64,000 nucleotides of DNA from Streptomyces coffeae (GCF_016741875.1 NZ_JAERRF010000004.1:310001-374000), one strand, 5' to 3'; positions 22,360-31,725 are shown, numbered from the stretch's first letter. The notes: a model not told the origin generated them from the letters alone. Program-made: numbers and translations.

Positions 22360-23649
22360 ATGGTCCGGCGCGAGACGGTGGAGACCAGCCTTCCGGGTGC
22401 GGTACGCGAGGGCATCGCGGCCTCGCTCGCCGCCGTCGACGCCGAACTCGCCCGCCGCTACCCCGGCGACCCCGGCACCCGCCAGCCCGTCCACACCGTT
22501 TACGTCCCCGCCGACGCCTTCGCGGCCGACACCGTCCGCTCCTGGGGCGACCAGGCGCTGGCCGCCCTCGACGAACACGCCCCCGACGCCGCCTCCTTCG
22601 CCGCCGTCCTCGGTCTCCCCGGTGAACTCGCCGAGCCCGTGCACCGCCGGGTGCGCGCCAAGCTGGAGCGCGAACCGGTCGAGGATCTGCGCATCGACTT
22701 CGAGGACGGCTACGGCCCACGTCCCGACGCCGAGGAGGACGCGGCGGCCGCCCGCGCCGCCTCCCTGGTCGCCGCCGCCCACGCCGACGGCACCGCGCCG
22801 CCGTACCTCGGTATCCGGATGAAGTGCATGGAGGCCGCCGTCCGCGACCGAGGCATCCGCACCCTGGACATCTTCCTCACCGGGCTGATGAACTCCGCCG
22901 GACTCCCCGACGGCCTGCTGCTCACCCTCCCCAAAGTCACCTATCCCGAGCAGGTCACCGCGATGGCGCGGCTGTGCGAGGAGTTCGAGCGGGCCCGCGG
23001 ACTGGCCCCGGGCCGGATCGGCTTCGAGATCCAGATCGAGACCACCCAGGCCGTCCTCGGCCCCGACGGCCGCGCCACCCTCGCCCGGATGATCGACGCC
23101 GCCCAGGGGCGCGCCACCGGACTGCACTACGGCACCTTCGACTACAGCGCCGCCTGCGGGGTCAGCCCCGCCCACCAGTCCCTGGACCACCCCGTCGCCG
23201 ACCACGCCAAGGCCGTGATGCAGGTGGCCGCCGCGGGCACCGGCGTCCGGCTCTCCGACGGCTCGACCAACGTCCTGCCCATCGGCCCTGCCGAGCGCGT
23301 CCACGACGCCTGGCGGCTCCACCACCGCCTCGTCCGGCGCTCCTTGGCCCGTGCGTACTACCAGGGCTGGGACATGCACCCCGGCCATCTCCCCACCCGC
23401 TACGCCGCCGTCTACGGCTTCTACCGCGAGGGCCTGGAGGCCGCCGCGGAGCGGCTGTCCGCCTATGTACGGCGCGCGGGCGGCGCCGTGATGGACGAAC
23501 CCGCCACCGCCCGCGCGCTCAGCGGCCATCTGCTGCGCGGCCTGGACTGCGGGGCGCTGGACGCCGCCGAGGTCGAGCGGCTGACCGGACTGGCCCGCGC
23601 CGAGCTCGACGCGCTCGCCGGTCGCGCCCCGGGGACGTCCGCGGGCTAG
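22360..23649 (+). CDS. DUF6986 family protein (HpcH/HpaI aldolase-like)
   Basis: The 429-residue cytosolic protein has the pattern of the phosphoenolpyruvate/pyruvate-binding TIM-barrel superfamily. LRIDFEDGYG carries acidic metal-ligand-type residues, GIRMKCME supplies an active-site-like Arg, and GFEIQIETTQAVLG and LHYGTFDYSAACGV follow the CitE/HpcH layout. DUF6986 members are often found near purine or allantoin catabolism in Streptomyces, but no such gene is adjacent. ATG 22360 follows GGAGG at seven bases. Its TAG stop (23647-23649) is the first triplet of a MITE, so the C-terminus was probably fixed or altered by that insertion. Confidence 0.85.
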   Translation: MVRRETVETSLPGAVREGIAASLAAVDAELARRYPGDPGTRQPVHTVYVPADAFAADTVRSWGDQALAALDEHAPDAASFAAVLGLPGELAEPVHRRVRAKLEREPVEDLRIDFEDGYGPRPDAEEDAAAARAASLVAAAHADGTAPPYLGIRMKCMEAAVRDRGIRTLDIFLTGLMNSAGLPDGLLLTLPKVTYPEQVTAMARLCEEFERARGLAPGRIGFEIQIETTQAVLGPDGRATLARMIDAAQGRATGLHYGTFDYSAACGVSPAHQSLDHPVADHAKAVMQVAAAGTGVRLSDGSTNVLPIGPAERVHDAWRLHHRLVRRSLARAYYQGWDMHPGHLPTRYAAVYGFYREGLEAAAERLSAYVRRAGGAVMDEPATARALSGHLLRGLDCGALDAAEVERLTGLARAELDALAGRAPGTSAG

Positions 23650-23865
23650 GGTCCGTCTTCACAGGGGCGTCCGGCCGCGAGCGGCGTCTGGTGCAGGGGG
23701 CACCTCCCAGCGGTAGCTGGGGGAAGATCGCAAGGCGGAGGATCGCCCTCGTGCTGGGCGTACTCGGGCGACTCCGACAACGCGGCCGGGGGCACCTCCC
23801 AGCGGTAGCTGGGGGCGCCGTGCCAGGCGTCGGGAGCAGGGCGGCCCCTGTGAAGACGGGCCCTA
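23647..23865. mobile_element. MITE-like element, copy 1 (219 bp, 22-bp terminal inverted repeats)
   Basis: The element starts with TAGGGTCCGTCTTCACAGG and ends with the near-perfect reverse complement (one mismatch over 22 bases). It contains two copies of the small hairpin CCCAGCGGTAGCTGGG. A diverged copy in the same orientation lies at 49858-50070. It has no coding capacity and would need a transposase from elsewhere. The remaining ~150 bases to the next gene show nothing notable. Confidence 0.75.
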
Positions 23866-24016
23866 CCCCGGCGCGGCTCCCGGAACACCTCCGGCCACCC
23901 CTCGCCCGTACCCCCGTTCGCCCGTCATCCGGACGCCTGACCCGCCCGGCCACATCTGCTCACCCGGACGTGTCACCCGGGATGCGGCACCGCCGGGGAG
24001 GGCCGGAGATGGTGGC

Positions 24017-25339
24017 ATGGCGAGCGCCCATGACGACCCGCCGGGTACGCCCCCGCCGGAGCCGTCCGCCCCGGCCGGGCGGGACGGCGCCGGGGCGTGG
24101 CCGCGGGGGCCCGGACAGCTCGTCAGAAGCACCCTCTCGACCCTGCTGATCCTGCTGGCCTGTCTGCTCGTCCCGGCGTCGGTGCTGACCGTATGGGTCC
24201 ACGACAACGTCCTGGACACCAACCGCTTCGTGGCGACCGTCGCCCCGCTCGCCACCGACCCGGCCATCCAGGACACCGCCGTGCAGCGGGTCGGCGAGGC
24301 CGTCGACATGCGCCGCAACAGCCAGGAGTTCACCGAGGACGTCGCCGACTGGATGCGCGCCCAGGGCCTTCCGCCGAAGGCCGCCGACACCGTCGAGGGG
24401 CTGGCCCCGCAACTGGACTCCGCCCTCGACCGGGCGGTGCGGAAGGTCGCCGCGCACATCGTGCACAGCGAGCAGTTCGCCGCGGTGTGGACCGGTGCCA
24501 ACCGGGCCGCCCATACCGCCGTCGTGGACGCCCTGACCGGCAAGCGCCACGGACCGGTCGGCGTCGAGGGCGACACCGTCGTGCTCAACGTGGGCCCCGC
24601 CGTGGACCGGGTCAGACACCAGCTGATGTCCGCCGGGTTCCCGTCCGCCGCGGGCATCCCCGACATCAACCAGAAGCTGATCCTCTTCCACTCCGACCAG
24701 CTGGACACCATCAGACGCTCGGCCCGGCTGCTCGACCTGGCCGGGAACTGGCTCCCGCTGCTGACCTTCACCCTCGGCGGCACCGGCGTACTGCTCGCCC
24801 ACCGGCGCCGCCGCGCCCTGGCCCGCGCCGCCCTGGGCGCCGCGGCCGCCTCGCTCCTGCTGGTGCTCGCCCTGGTCGTGGGCCGCCGCTACTACCTGGA
24901 CCATGTACCGCCGAGCGTGCTCTCCCGGGCCGCCGCCTCGGCCATCTTCGACACCGTGGTGCACTTCCTGCGGGTCACCGTGGTCACCGTCCTGGTGCTC
25001 TGCCTCGTGGTCGCCCTCGGCGCGTATCTCGCCGGGCCCGGACGGCTGCCGCGCGCGGTGCGGGGCACCGCCGAGCACGCCGCCGACACCGCCGCGCGCT
25101 GGGGCGCCGCCCACGGGATGCGCACCGGACGGGCCGGGACCTGGACGGCGGACCACCGGCGGGGGCTGACCATCGGGGCCCTGCTGGTGCCGGTCGGGGT
25201 GTTCGCCCTGGGGAACCACCCCACCGTGCTCACCGTGGTGTTCCTGGTGCTGATCCTGCTGGCCGCGCTCGCGGTGATCGCCCTGCTGGCCGCGACCGGC
25301 CGCACCGGCGGCGCCGGCCGCGGCCGTCTCAAGGGCTGA
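24017..25339 (+). CDS. Integral membrane protein, unknown family
   Basis: This 440-residue protein has a Pro-rich cytosolic N-terminus and one membrane helix (about residues 40-60). A ~190-residue extracytoplasmic helical domain (FVATVAPLATDPAIQDTAVQRV through LILFHSD) follows, then about four more helices (TFTLGGTGVLLA, SLLLVLALVVG, VVTVLVLCLVVAL and the C-terminal pair). The TVAPLATDPAIQ phrase is common in large actinobacterial membrane proteins of undefined role. ATG 24017 has GGAG upstream. It stands alone on the plus strand, so context gives no function. Confidence 0.8.
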   Translation: MASAHDDPPGTPPPEPSAPAGRDGAGAWPRGPGQLVRSTLSTLLILLACLLVPASVLTVWVHDNVLDTNRFVATVAPLATDPAIQDTAVQRVGEAVDMRRNSQEFTEDVADWMRAQGLPPKAADTVEGLAPQLDSALDRAVRKVAAHIVHSEQFAAVWTGANRAAHTAVVDALTGKRHGPVGVEGDTVVLNVGPAVDRVRHQLMSAGFPSAAGIPDINQKLILFHSDQLDTIRRSARLLDLAGNWLPLLTFTLGGTGVLLAHRRRRALARAALGAAAASLLLVLALVVGRRYYLDHVPPSVLSRAAASAIFDTVVHFLRVTVVTVLVLCLVVALGAYLAGPGRLPRAVRGTAEHAADTAARWGAAHGMRTGRAGTWTADHRRGLTIGALLVPVGVFALGNHPTVLTVVFLVLILLAALAVIALLAATGRTGGAGRGRLKG

Positions 25340-25372
25340 GGCGCCGAGGCCCCATGAGGTCCCGGCCGGGCC

Positions 25373-26002
25373 TCAGGTGAGGATCAGCACGATGAAGATC
25401 AGGCAGGCCGCGATATTGACCACCCAGCTGTGACTGTTCAGCCACTCCCGCAGCCGGGGCATGGCCTCCCGCGCCCGGTTGCCGAAGAGCAGATAGACCA
25501 GCAGCGGCAGCGCGGCGATCAGCACGGTGAGCCCGATGAACGGCAGCGCCTCCACCAGACCCGCGTCATGCTGCTCCAGCGAGGCGCCCACGGTCAGCAT
25601 GACCGCGATGTCGGACGGCATACAGAGGATGATCAGGAGCCCGGTGACAAACGCCTTGCCGGGACCGGCCTCCATCAGCGTGCCCAGCCACTTCGGCGGC
25701 TCCACGGTCTCGCGTTTCACATAGTTCTTCACCGCGGCCGCCATCAGCAGCCCGACCAGCACCAGTTGGAGCACGGTGGCGGCCGACCCGGGCTGCTCGG
25801 GGCTGCCCGGGGACACCGCGTTGCCCAGCAGCGCGAAGATCCCCCGGGTGAGGGCGACTCCGGCCGTCGTCGCGATCGCCACGCCCAGCAGGAACGCCAG
25901 CGAGACACGCACCGGCCGCCGCGTGGTCACGAGGATCACATCGGCCACGATCTGCGGACCCGCCATCATGGTGATGGCGAGCGGAAGGATCTGGAGCTCC
26001 AT
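25373..26002 (-). CDS. GAP-family (SAP-like) membrane protein
   Basis: The 209-residue polytopic protein resembles the GAP family, which includes mycobacterial Sap proteins for surface glycolipid export. It starts MELQILPLAITMMAGPQIVADVI and has about six membrane helices, with a short loop (YVKRETVEPPKWLGTLMEAGPGKAF in parts) in the middle carrying the typical PPKW and GPGKAF phrases. A lipid or small-molecule export role is inferred from relatives only. ATG 26002 follows AAGGG. It is convergent with the preceding membrane gene and divergent from the SHOCT protein. Confidence 0.78.
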   Translation of the reverse strand: MELQILPLAITMMAGPQIVADVILVTTRRPVRVSLAFLLGVAIATTAGVALTRGIFALLGNAVSPGSPEQPGSAATVLQLVLVGLLMAAAVKNYVKRETVEPPKWLGTLMEAGPGKAFVTGLLIILCMPSDIAVMLTVGASLEQHDAGLVEALPFIGLTVLIAALPLLVYLLFGNRAREAMPRLREWLNSHSWVVNIAACLIFIVLILT

Positions 26003-26169
26003 CGGCCGCCCTTCGTCTCTCCACTCCCCATTCCCACGCACCCGCGCCCGTCCGGCATCCGGGCTTGCGCCGACCGGGGCGGTCCGGTCCGCGGACGTAG
26101 TCTGGAGATGTGGGCCCGGGTGGGGCCCTCGGGTCCCCCCGGGCGGGCGTGTCCGACGGGAGGCAGACG

Positions 26170-26553
26170 ATGGACTACCCACTGCTGAATGTGTTCTGGA
26201 CCACGATGTGGATCTTCCTATGGGTCCTGTGGCTGATACTGCTGTTCCACGTCTTCGGCGACGTCTTCCGTGATGACTCGCTGAGTGGCTGGGCCAAGGC
26301 CGGCTGGACGGTCTTCGTGGTCATCCTGCCCTTCCTCGGTGTCTTCGTGTATCTCATGGCCCGTGGCAAGGGCATGGGACAGCGCCAGATGGCGCGGGCG
26401 GAGAAGGCCGAGGAGGACTTCCGGGAGTTCGTGCGCACGACCGCCGGAACCGGCCGCGCGGAGGAGTTGTCACGGCTGGTGGAGCTGAAGGACCACGGTG
26501 ACATCACCGCCGAGGAGTACGAGCGGGCGAAGGCCAAGGTGCTCGCCGCCTGA
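26170..26553 (+). CDS. PLDc_N/SHOCT-domain small membrane protein
   Basis: This 127-residue protein has two hydrophobic segments at the N-terminus (about residues 8-28 and 46-63; WIFLWVLWLILLFHVFGDVF and VFVVILPFLGVFVYLMARG). These match the PLDc_N module. A linker leads to a C-terminal SHOCT motif (LSRLVELKDHGDITAEEYERAKAKVL, given in parts). SHOCT modules are short helical hairpins thought to mediate oligomerisation. ATG 26170 follows GGGAGG. Such proteins are abundant in Streptomyces and their role is unknown. Confidence 0.85.
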   Translation: MDYPLLNVFWTTMWIFLWVLWLILLFHVFGDVFRDDSLSGWAKAGWTVFVVILPFLGVFVYLMARGKGMGQRQMARAEKAEEDFREFVRTTAGTGRAEELSRLVELKDHGDITAEEYERAKAKVLAA

Positions 26554-26607
26554 GCCGGGCAACGGACGAGGAGCCGGGGGACGAGACGACGAGGAGCACC
26601 GGAGCGA

Positions 26608-26632
26608 GGGGCGGTTCGAAAGGTGCCGCCCC
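26608..26632. terminator. Hairpin between convergent genes
   Basis: GGGGCGG (26608-26614) pairs with CCGCCCC (26626-26632) across an 11-base loop, between the SHOCT gene and the convergent lipoprotein gene. Confidence 0.5.
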
Positions 26633-26658
26633 GAACATCGGTACCGGCGCCGCGGCGC

Positions 26659-27111
26659 TCAGTAGCGCACCGCGGTGCCGACCTGTGCGGTGATCTTTCC
26701 GGAGAGCTTGCGGTGGCTGCGCGCGGCGGCCTTCACGGGGGTGCGCGGCGCGGCCGAGGGGACGGTCACCACCACGGCGTCGACCAGGTCCTTGTCCGCG
26801 TTGCGGAAGTTGACCAGGATCGCGTAGGAGGCCGTCTGCTTCCCCGAGTTGGTGACGGTCAGCCGGGTCATGGCCCGCCCCTGGCCGTTGAACGACACCG
26901 GGCCCGCCCGCACATCGCGGGTGGCCTCGTGCCCGCCCTTGATCTTGTCCAGTTCGGCCTTGGCCGACGCGGTCGCCGACGCCACGGCGGCGGAGGCCCG
27001 GGACACCGCGGACGACGGGGTGCCACCCTCGTCCGAGCAGCCGACGGCGGCCGGCGCCAGCACGGCCATGAGGCTCACCGCGCAGATCGTCCGCGTTGGG
27101 CGCCCGCTCAT
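26659..27111 (-). CDS. Lipoprotein, unknown function
   Basis: The 150-residue product has a lipoprotein signal ending PAAVGC (Cys25), so it is expected on the outer face of the membrane. After a Ser/Ala-rich linker with a short coiled-coil-like helix, a beta-rich domain follows (VSFNGQGRAMTRLTVTNSGK, then YAILVNFRNADKDLVDAVVVTVP) that reads like an FxLYD or DUF4352-type immunoglobulin-like fold for surface proteins. ATG 27111 follows GAGGGAG. No adjacent transporter suggests a job. Confidence 0.78.
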   Translation of the reverse strand: MSGRPTRTICAVSLMAVLAPAAVGCSDEGGTPSSAVSRASAAVASATASAKAELDKIKGGHEATRDVRAGPVSFNGQGRAMTRLTVTNSGKQTASYAILVNFRNADKDLVDAVVVTVPSAAPRTPVKAAARSHRKLSGKITAQVGTAVRY

Positions 27112-27202
27112 CACGTCTCCCTCGTCCCGGCGGCCGGGGGTCCCGGTCCTCCGCCCCCACCCTGCGGGCGGTCGGCGCACGGAGCAACCGGGGCGGGTCC
27201 GT

Positions 27203-28267
27203 TCAGGAGACGGACGGGGGCAGTTCGCCGGAGCCGCGGGGGATCAGCCGGGTCGGCAGCACGACCCGGCGGGGTTCGCCACCCGCGCCGTCCAGGCGGC
27301 GGAAGAGCAGATCGGCGGCGGTACGGCCGAGCTGGGCGGCGTCCTGGGCGACCACGGTGACGGCGGGGGAGAGCAGATCGGCCAGCTCGAAGTCGTCGAA
27401 GCCGACGAGAGCCACCGGGGGCGCGGGCGCGGGCCGTTCGGCGAGCACCCGGACGACGGTGACCGTCACCCGGTTGTTGCCCGCGAAGAGCGCGGTGACC
27501 CGCTCCGCGCCCTCCAGCGCCGCGGTGGCCGCCGCCCGTACCCGCGCCGGATCGGTCGGGCCGAGCGAGACCCAGGCGTCATGGACCGGCAGCCCGGCCT
27601 CGGCCATCGCGGCGCGATAGCCGCGCAGCCGCTCGGCGGCGGTGTGGATGCCCGGCTGGTCGCCGAGGAAACCGATCCTGCGGTGGCCGTGGGCGATCAG
27701 ATGGGCGACGGCCTCCCGCGCCCCGCCGAAGCTGTCGGAGACCACGGCGTCGGCGTCGATGCGGCCCGCCGGGCGGTCGACGAAGACCGTGGCCACCCCC
27801 GCCGCTATCTCCGGGGCCAGATAACGGTGGTCGTGCCCGGCCGGGATGACCACCAGACCGTCCACCCGCCGGGCGCACAGGGCGAGCACCAACTCCTGCT
27901 CCCGCTCCGGGTCCTCGGCGCTGGAGCCGTTGATCAGCAGCGCGCCATGGGCACGGGCGACCTCCTCCACGGCGCGGCTGAGCGGACCGTAGAAGGGGTC
28001 GGCCAGATCCTCCAGGACCAGGCCGATGCTGGCGGTACGGCCCTTGCGCAGGATGCGGGCGCTGTCGTTGCGGCGGAAGCCGAGCGCGGTGATGGCCTCC
28101 TGGACCCGCCGCTCGGTGTCCGGGGTGACCCCCGGTTCGCCGTTGACCACGCGCGATACGGTTTTCAGCCCGACGCCGGCGCGGGCGGCGACGTCCTTCA
28201 TCGTGGGCCGGGTGCCGTAGCGGTGGGGAGTGGTGCGGCCGGCGGGGCCCGGGGCGGTGTCGGTCAC
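27203..28267 (-). CDS. LacI-family transcriptional repressor
   Basis: The 354-residue regulator has a LacI helix-turn-helix (TMKDVAARAGVGLKTVSRVVNG, residues about 22-43, with the hinge helix after RRNDSARILRKG). A periplasmic-binding-protein-like sugar domain follows (IGLVLEDLADPFYGPLSRAVE, FVDRPAGRIDADAVVSDSFGG, RRIGFLGDQPGIHTAAERLRGY). It probably controls the divergent ROK kinase gene and perhaps the galactoside locus downstream. A 12-base palindrome in the shared intergenic region is its likely operator. GTG 28267 is the likely start. Confidence 0.93.
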   Translation of the reverse strand: MTDTAPGPAGRTTPHRYGTRPTMKDVAARAGVGLKTVSRVVNGEPGVTPDTERRVQEAITALGFRRNDSARILRKGRTASIGLVLEDLADPFYGPLSRAVEEVARAHGALLINGSSAEDPEREQELVLALCARRVDGLVVIPAGHDHRYLAPEIAAGVATVFVDRPAGRIDADAVVSDSFGGAREAVAHLIAHGHRRIGFLGDQPGIHTAAERLRGYRAAMAEAGLPVHDAWVSLGPTDPARVRAAATAALEGAERVTALFAGNNRVTVTVVRVLAERPAPAPPVALVGFDDFELADLLSPAVTVVAQDAAQLGRTAADLLFRRLDGAGGEPRRVVLPTRLIPRGSGELPPSVS

Positions 28268-28324
28268 GGTGCGCTCGTCCCGTCGCTGGTCGTGGTGGCG
28301 GAGGGGTGTCGAGCATAGCCTCTG

Positions 28325-28336
28325 GACAACGTTGTC
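28325..28336. promoter_or_regulatory. LacI-type operator candidate
   Basis: GACAACGTTGTC is a perfect 12-base palindrome with the central CG expected of LacI-family sites. It lies between the divergent LacI gene and the ROK kinase gene, 63 bases upstream of the kinase start. Confidence 0.6.
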
Positions 28337-28398
28337 AGCGGCAGGGAAGACTGGTCCCGCACACCCTTGCACCGGGCCCACCAGGAGAGTCGACATCC

Positions 28399-29388
28399 AT
28401 GCCATGTGACCTCATCGCCGCACTGGACATCGGCGGGACCAAGATCGCGGGCGCTCTGGTGGACGGAAACGGCACCCCGGTCGTACGGGCCCGCCGCGCC
28501 ACCCCCGCGCGGGAGGACGGCGCCACGGTGATGCGGGAGGTCGCCGCGGTCCTGCGGGAGATGACGGCCACCGAGGACTGGGCACGGGTGGCCGCCGTCG
28601 GGATCGGCAGCGCGGGCCCGGTGGACGCCTCCGTGGGCACCGTCAGCCCGGTCAACATCCCCGGCTGGCGTGACTTCCCGCTGGTCGCCGGGGTCCGGGA
28701 GATCACCGGCGAACTGCCGGTCACCCTCGTCGGCGACGGGGTGGCGATGACCGCCGCCGAACACTGGCAGGGCGCGGCCCGCGGCCGGACCGGCGCGCTG
28801 TGCATGGTGGTGTCCACCGGTGTCGGGGGCGGACTGGTGCTGGGCGGCCGGGTGCACCCCGGCCCCACCGGCAACGCCGGACACATCGGCCACATCAGCG
28901 TGGACCTCGACGGGGACCCGTGCCCCTGCGGGTCGCGCGGCTGTGTCGAGCGCATCGCCAGCGGCCCCAATATCGCCCGCCGGGCCCTGGACGGCGGCTG
29001 GCGCCCGGGCCCGGACGGGGACACCACCGCCGAGGCCGTCGCCGTCGCCGCGCGGGCCGGGGACCCGGTCGCGCAGGGCTCGTTCGCCCGTGCGGCACAG
29101 GCGCTGGCCGCCGGGATCGCCGCGACCGCCGCACTGGTCGAGATCGAGATCGCGGTGGTCGGCGGCGGGGTGGCGGGCGCGGGCGAGGTGCTGTTCGCGC
29201 CCCTGCGGCGCGCCCTGCGCTCCTACGCGACCCTGTCGTACGTCCAGCGGCTCGAGGTGGTCCCGGCGCAGATGGGCACCGACGCGGGACTGGTCGGCGC
29301 GGCCGCCGTGGCGGCGCAGGAACGGGGGCTGGACCGGTTCCGCGCTCCCCGGCCCGAAGGCCGGGGCCTCCTCCGGGAATCCCGGTGA
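28399..29388 (+). CDS. ROK-family sugar kinase
   Basis: This 329-residue cytosolic enzyme has the ATP-binding ALDIGGTKIAGALVD at residues 8-22, a catalytic Asp in GDGVAMTAAEHW, and the ROK signature GNAGHIGHISVD followed by the zinc-binding CPCGSRGCVE. No DNA-binding domain precedes it, so it is a kinase rather than a NagC-type repressor. It likely phosphorylates a hexose such as glucose, or a sugar released by the galactosidase downstream. ATG 28399 has AGGAG about ten bases upstream. It is divergent from a LacI regulator and convergent with the alpha-galactosidase. Confidence 0.92.
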   Translation: MPCDLIAALDIGGTKIAGALVDGNGTPVVRARRATPAREDGATVMREVAAVLREMTATEDWARVAAVGIGSAGPVDASVGTVSPVNIPGWRDFPLVAGVREITGELPVTLVGDGVAMTAAEHWQGAARGRTGALCMVVSTGVGGGLVLGGRVHPGPTGNAGHIGHISVDLDGDPCPCGSRGCVERIASGPNIARRALDGGWRPGPDGDTTAEAVAVAARAGDPVAQGSFARAAQALAAGIAATAALVEIEIAVVGGGVAGAGEVLFAPLRRALRSYATLSYVQRLEVVPAQMGTDAGLVGAAAVAAQERGLDRFRAPRPEGRGLLRESR

Positions 29389-29522
29389 GGGCGGGCACCT
29401 TGCGCCAGGGGGCGAACTGCTCCTTCGCCAAGGGCGGTGAGAACGACGGGCCCCTTCCCGGGCTGCCCGTGTGCTGAGGCGGGGCAGGGGCGGGAAGGAG
29501 CCCGTCTCGGTGGGGGGCGACG

Positions 29523-31634
29523 TCAGCAGCTGAAGGTCGCGTCGGCCCAGTCGGCGTGGTCGCTGTCGTTGCCGTCACCGGCGTCGGTCGCCACAAGCCG
29601 TACGGTCTCGGCGCCGTCGACGGCGGCGGAGATCGCCTTGGCGGAGTCGGCGGTGGTCAGGGTGCCGGTCGAGGCCGCCTTCTTGCCGTCGGCCCACACC
29701 TCGAAGGTGACGGTGCCATTCTGGTTCTTCTCGTCGTCCACGCCCACCTGCGCGGAGAACGTCGAGCACCGGCCGCCGGTGTAATACGTGATCTCGCTCG
29801 GCGCATGGGCGCCCAGGCCCTTGGCGTACGTGGTGCCGCCGATGGTCAGCTGATGGCCGTCGCCCGCCTCGCTCTCACCGACGCTGGTGTTCCGCTCCAC
29901 CGGGCCCCAGCCATTGGTGGCGCTCACCCACGGCAGATCGCCCGCGGAGGAGCTCCCGGAGGGCGGTGCCACCACGACGTGGGCCGTCGAGGACAGCTCC
30001 GTACGGCCCTGCGCGCCGCTCGGAGAGCGGTAGTCGGCCCGCAGCTTCAGGTCGTACGCCCCGGGCTTGGCGCCGGCGGGCGGGGCGAGCCGCCAGTGCG
30101 TGGTCAGCGTCTTGCCGGAACCCAGCGAGGTGGCGCCGGACGGTGAGGTGGCCTTGGCGCTCCAGCCTTCCGGACCGGTGACCTTGACCGCGACCGAACG
30201 GGCAGCGCCCCGGCCGAGGTTGGTGAAGGTGGTGTCCAGCTTGGCCGGGGTCCCCGCCTCGGCCAGCGCGGTGCCCTTGAGGCCGAGGTCGGCGGCGGGC
30301 GGGTACGCGGCCCAGTTCTTGTCGGCGGAGACGCGGTAGAGCACGGTGCCATGGGCCGGGACGGTGGCCGACACGGTACCGGCGGTCTGGTAGGTCCGGT
30401 GCTGCCACAGATCGCGCAGCTTGTACGCGGGAGCCTGGGGCAGTCCGGCCTCGGCCGCCGTGGTGGCGATGTGCTGCGGCCGGTCGGTCTCGTTGAACAG
30501 GGCGATGGCGCGGCTGCCGTCCTTCATCTCCTTGGCGATCACCCAGCGCCCGTTCTGGGAGGAGAGCACCTTCCCCTGCTTGCCCAGCTGGTCCTGGTCG
30601 ACGGCGATGACCTCGCTGTTGCCGAGGATCTCGTAGGTCTCGGGGGTGGCCTTGCGCAGATCGGTGCCGATCAGCAGCGGCGCGGCCATGATCGACCAGA
30701 GGGAGAAGTGGCTGCGGTACTCGGTGTCCGTCATTCCGCCGTTGCCGACCTCGAGCATGTCCGGGTCGTTCCAGTGGCCGGGGCCCGCGTATTCCGCGAG
30801 GGGCAGGTTCTGCTTGGCGATGCTCAGCATGCTGCCCCAGTTGTCACTGATGTCGCCGGTGGTGCGCCAGAGTTGGCCGACGTCCTTGGCCCACTCCCAG
30901 GGCTTGTTCTCGCCCCATTCGCAGATGCTGTAGACGATCTTGCGGCCGGTGGCCTCGGATGCTTTCTTCAGCGCTTCGCGCATGGCGCGGTAGCGCTGCT
31001 TGGCGTCGATGCCCCAGTTGTTGCAGTTGTCGTACTTGAGGTAGTCGACGCCCCAGTCGGCGAACTGCCGGGCGTCGGACTCCTCATGGCCGAGGGCTCC
31101 GGGGAAGCCGAGCCGGTCGCAGGTTTGCGTGCCCGCGCTGGTGTAGATGCCGAGCTTCAGCCCCTTCGAGTGGACGTAGTCGGCCACGCCCTTGATGCCG
31201 CCCGGGAAGCGCTTGGGGTCCGGCACCAGCTTGCCGTTGGCGTCGCGGTCGGGCAGTGCCCAGCAGTCGTCGAGGTTGACGTACTCATAGCCGGCCTTCT
31301 TCAGCCCCTTGGAGACGAAGAGGTCGGCGATGCCCTTGATCATCTCCTCGTTGAACTCATCGCGGCAGTGGGTGGAGTTCCAGTTGTTGAAACCCATCGG
31401 AGGGGTGAGGGCGAGTCCGTCCTCGGCTGCCGCGGACGATGAGGTTTCCGAGGCGGACGTTGCCGCCGTGGCCTTGGTGGCAGGGGATGGATGGGCGGCG
31501 GCGGGGACGGACAGGCCCACCGCGGTAAGGATGGCTGCTCCGAGACATCCTATGAATCTTGACCAGATCGTAGAACGAGGCGAATGGCGCACCGTACGGC
31601 TCCTCTGCTCTCGGTGCCCGTTGCGGCCTGTCAT
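29523..31634 (-). CDS. Secreted GH27 alpha-galactosidase with C-terminal NPCBM domain
   Basis: This 703-residue enzyme has a signal peptide (hydrophobic core about 28-43, cleavage near AAA-HP) and a Ser/Thr/Ala linker. A GH27 catalytic barrel follows (PPMGFNNWNSTHC, nucleophile Asp202 in YLKYDNC, acid/base Asp261 in RTTGDISDNW), then a C-terminal beta domain. From about residue 560 an NPCBM carbohydrate-binding module (WGPVERNTSVGE, YAKGLGAHAPSEI, FSAQVGVDDE) follows an NEW3-like region. It would release galactose from alpha-galactosides outside the cell. ATG 31634 lacks a clear ribosome site. The gene is divergent from the ABC sugar importer and probably co-regulated with it. Confidence 0.95.
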   Translation of the reverse strand: MTGRNGHREQRSRTVRHSPRSTIWSRFIGCLGAAILTAVGLSVPAAAHPSPATKATAATSASETSSSAAAEDGLALTPPMGFNNWNSTHCRDEFNEEMIKGIADLFVSKGLKKAGYEYVNLDDCWALPDRDANGKLVPDPKRFPGGIKGVADYVHSKGLKLGIYTSAGTQTCDRLGFPGALGHEESDARQFADWGVDYLKYDNCNNWGIDAKQRYRAMREALKKASEATGRKIVYSICEWGENKPWEWAKDVGQLWRTTGDISDNWGSMLSIAKQNLPLAEYAGPGHWNDPDMLEVGNGGMTDTEYRSHFSLWSIMAAPLLIGTDLRKATPETYEILGNSEVIAVDQDQLGKQGKVLSSQNGRWVIAKEMKDGSRAIALFNETDRPQHIATTAAEAGLPQAPAYKLRDLWQHRTYQTAGTVSATVPAHGTVLYRVSADKNWAAYPPAADLGLKGTALAEAGTPAKLDTTFTNLGRGAARSVAVKVTGPEGWSAKATSPSGATSLGSGKTLTTHWRLAPPAGAKPGAYDLKLRADYRSPSGAQGRTELSSTAHVVVAPPSGSSSAGDLPWVSATNGWGPVERNTSVGESEAGDGHQLTIGGTTYAKGLGAHAPSEITYYTGGRCSTFSAQVGVDDEKNQNGTVTFEVWADGKKAASTGTLTTADSAKAISAAVDGAETVRLVATDAGDGNDSDHADWADATFSC

Positions 31635-31689
31635 GGTCGCAACAGCTACGAGCGTTTACGGTAGAGCATGTTGGAGTCTGTTGGAAGCG

Positions 31690-31703
31690 AACTGATAACA
31701 GTT
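31690..31703. promoter_or_regulatory. Palindrome between GH27 and ABC operon
   Basis: AACTGATAACAGTT has five-base inverted arms around ATAA, 56 bases upstream of the galactosidase start and in the shared intergenic region. It differs from the LacI operator candidate at 28325, so a different regulator may bind. Confidence 0.4.
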
Positions 31704-31725
31704 GCCCGATAACTCGGCAAAACCC

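Noticed and set aside
20324..22720. 798-codon minus-strand open frame across the etf genes
   Set aside because: Antisense shadow of etfB and etfA; composition is Gly/Arg/His-rich with no family resemblance.
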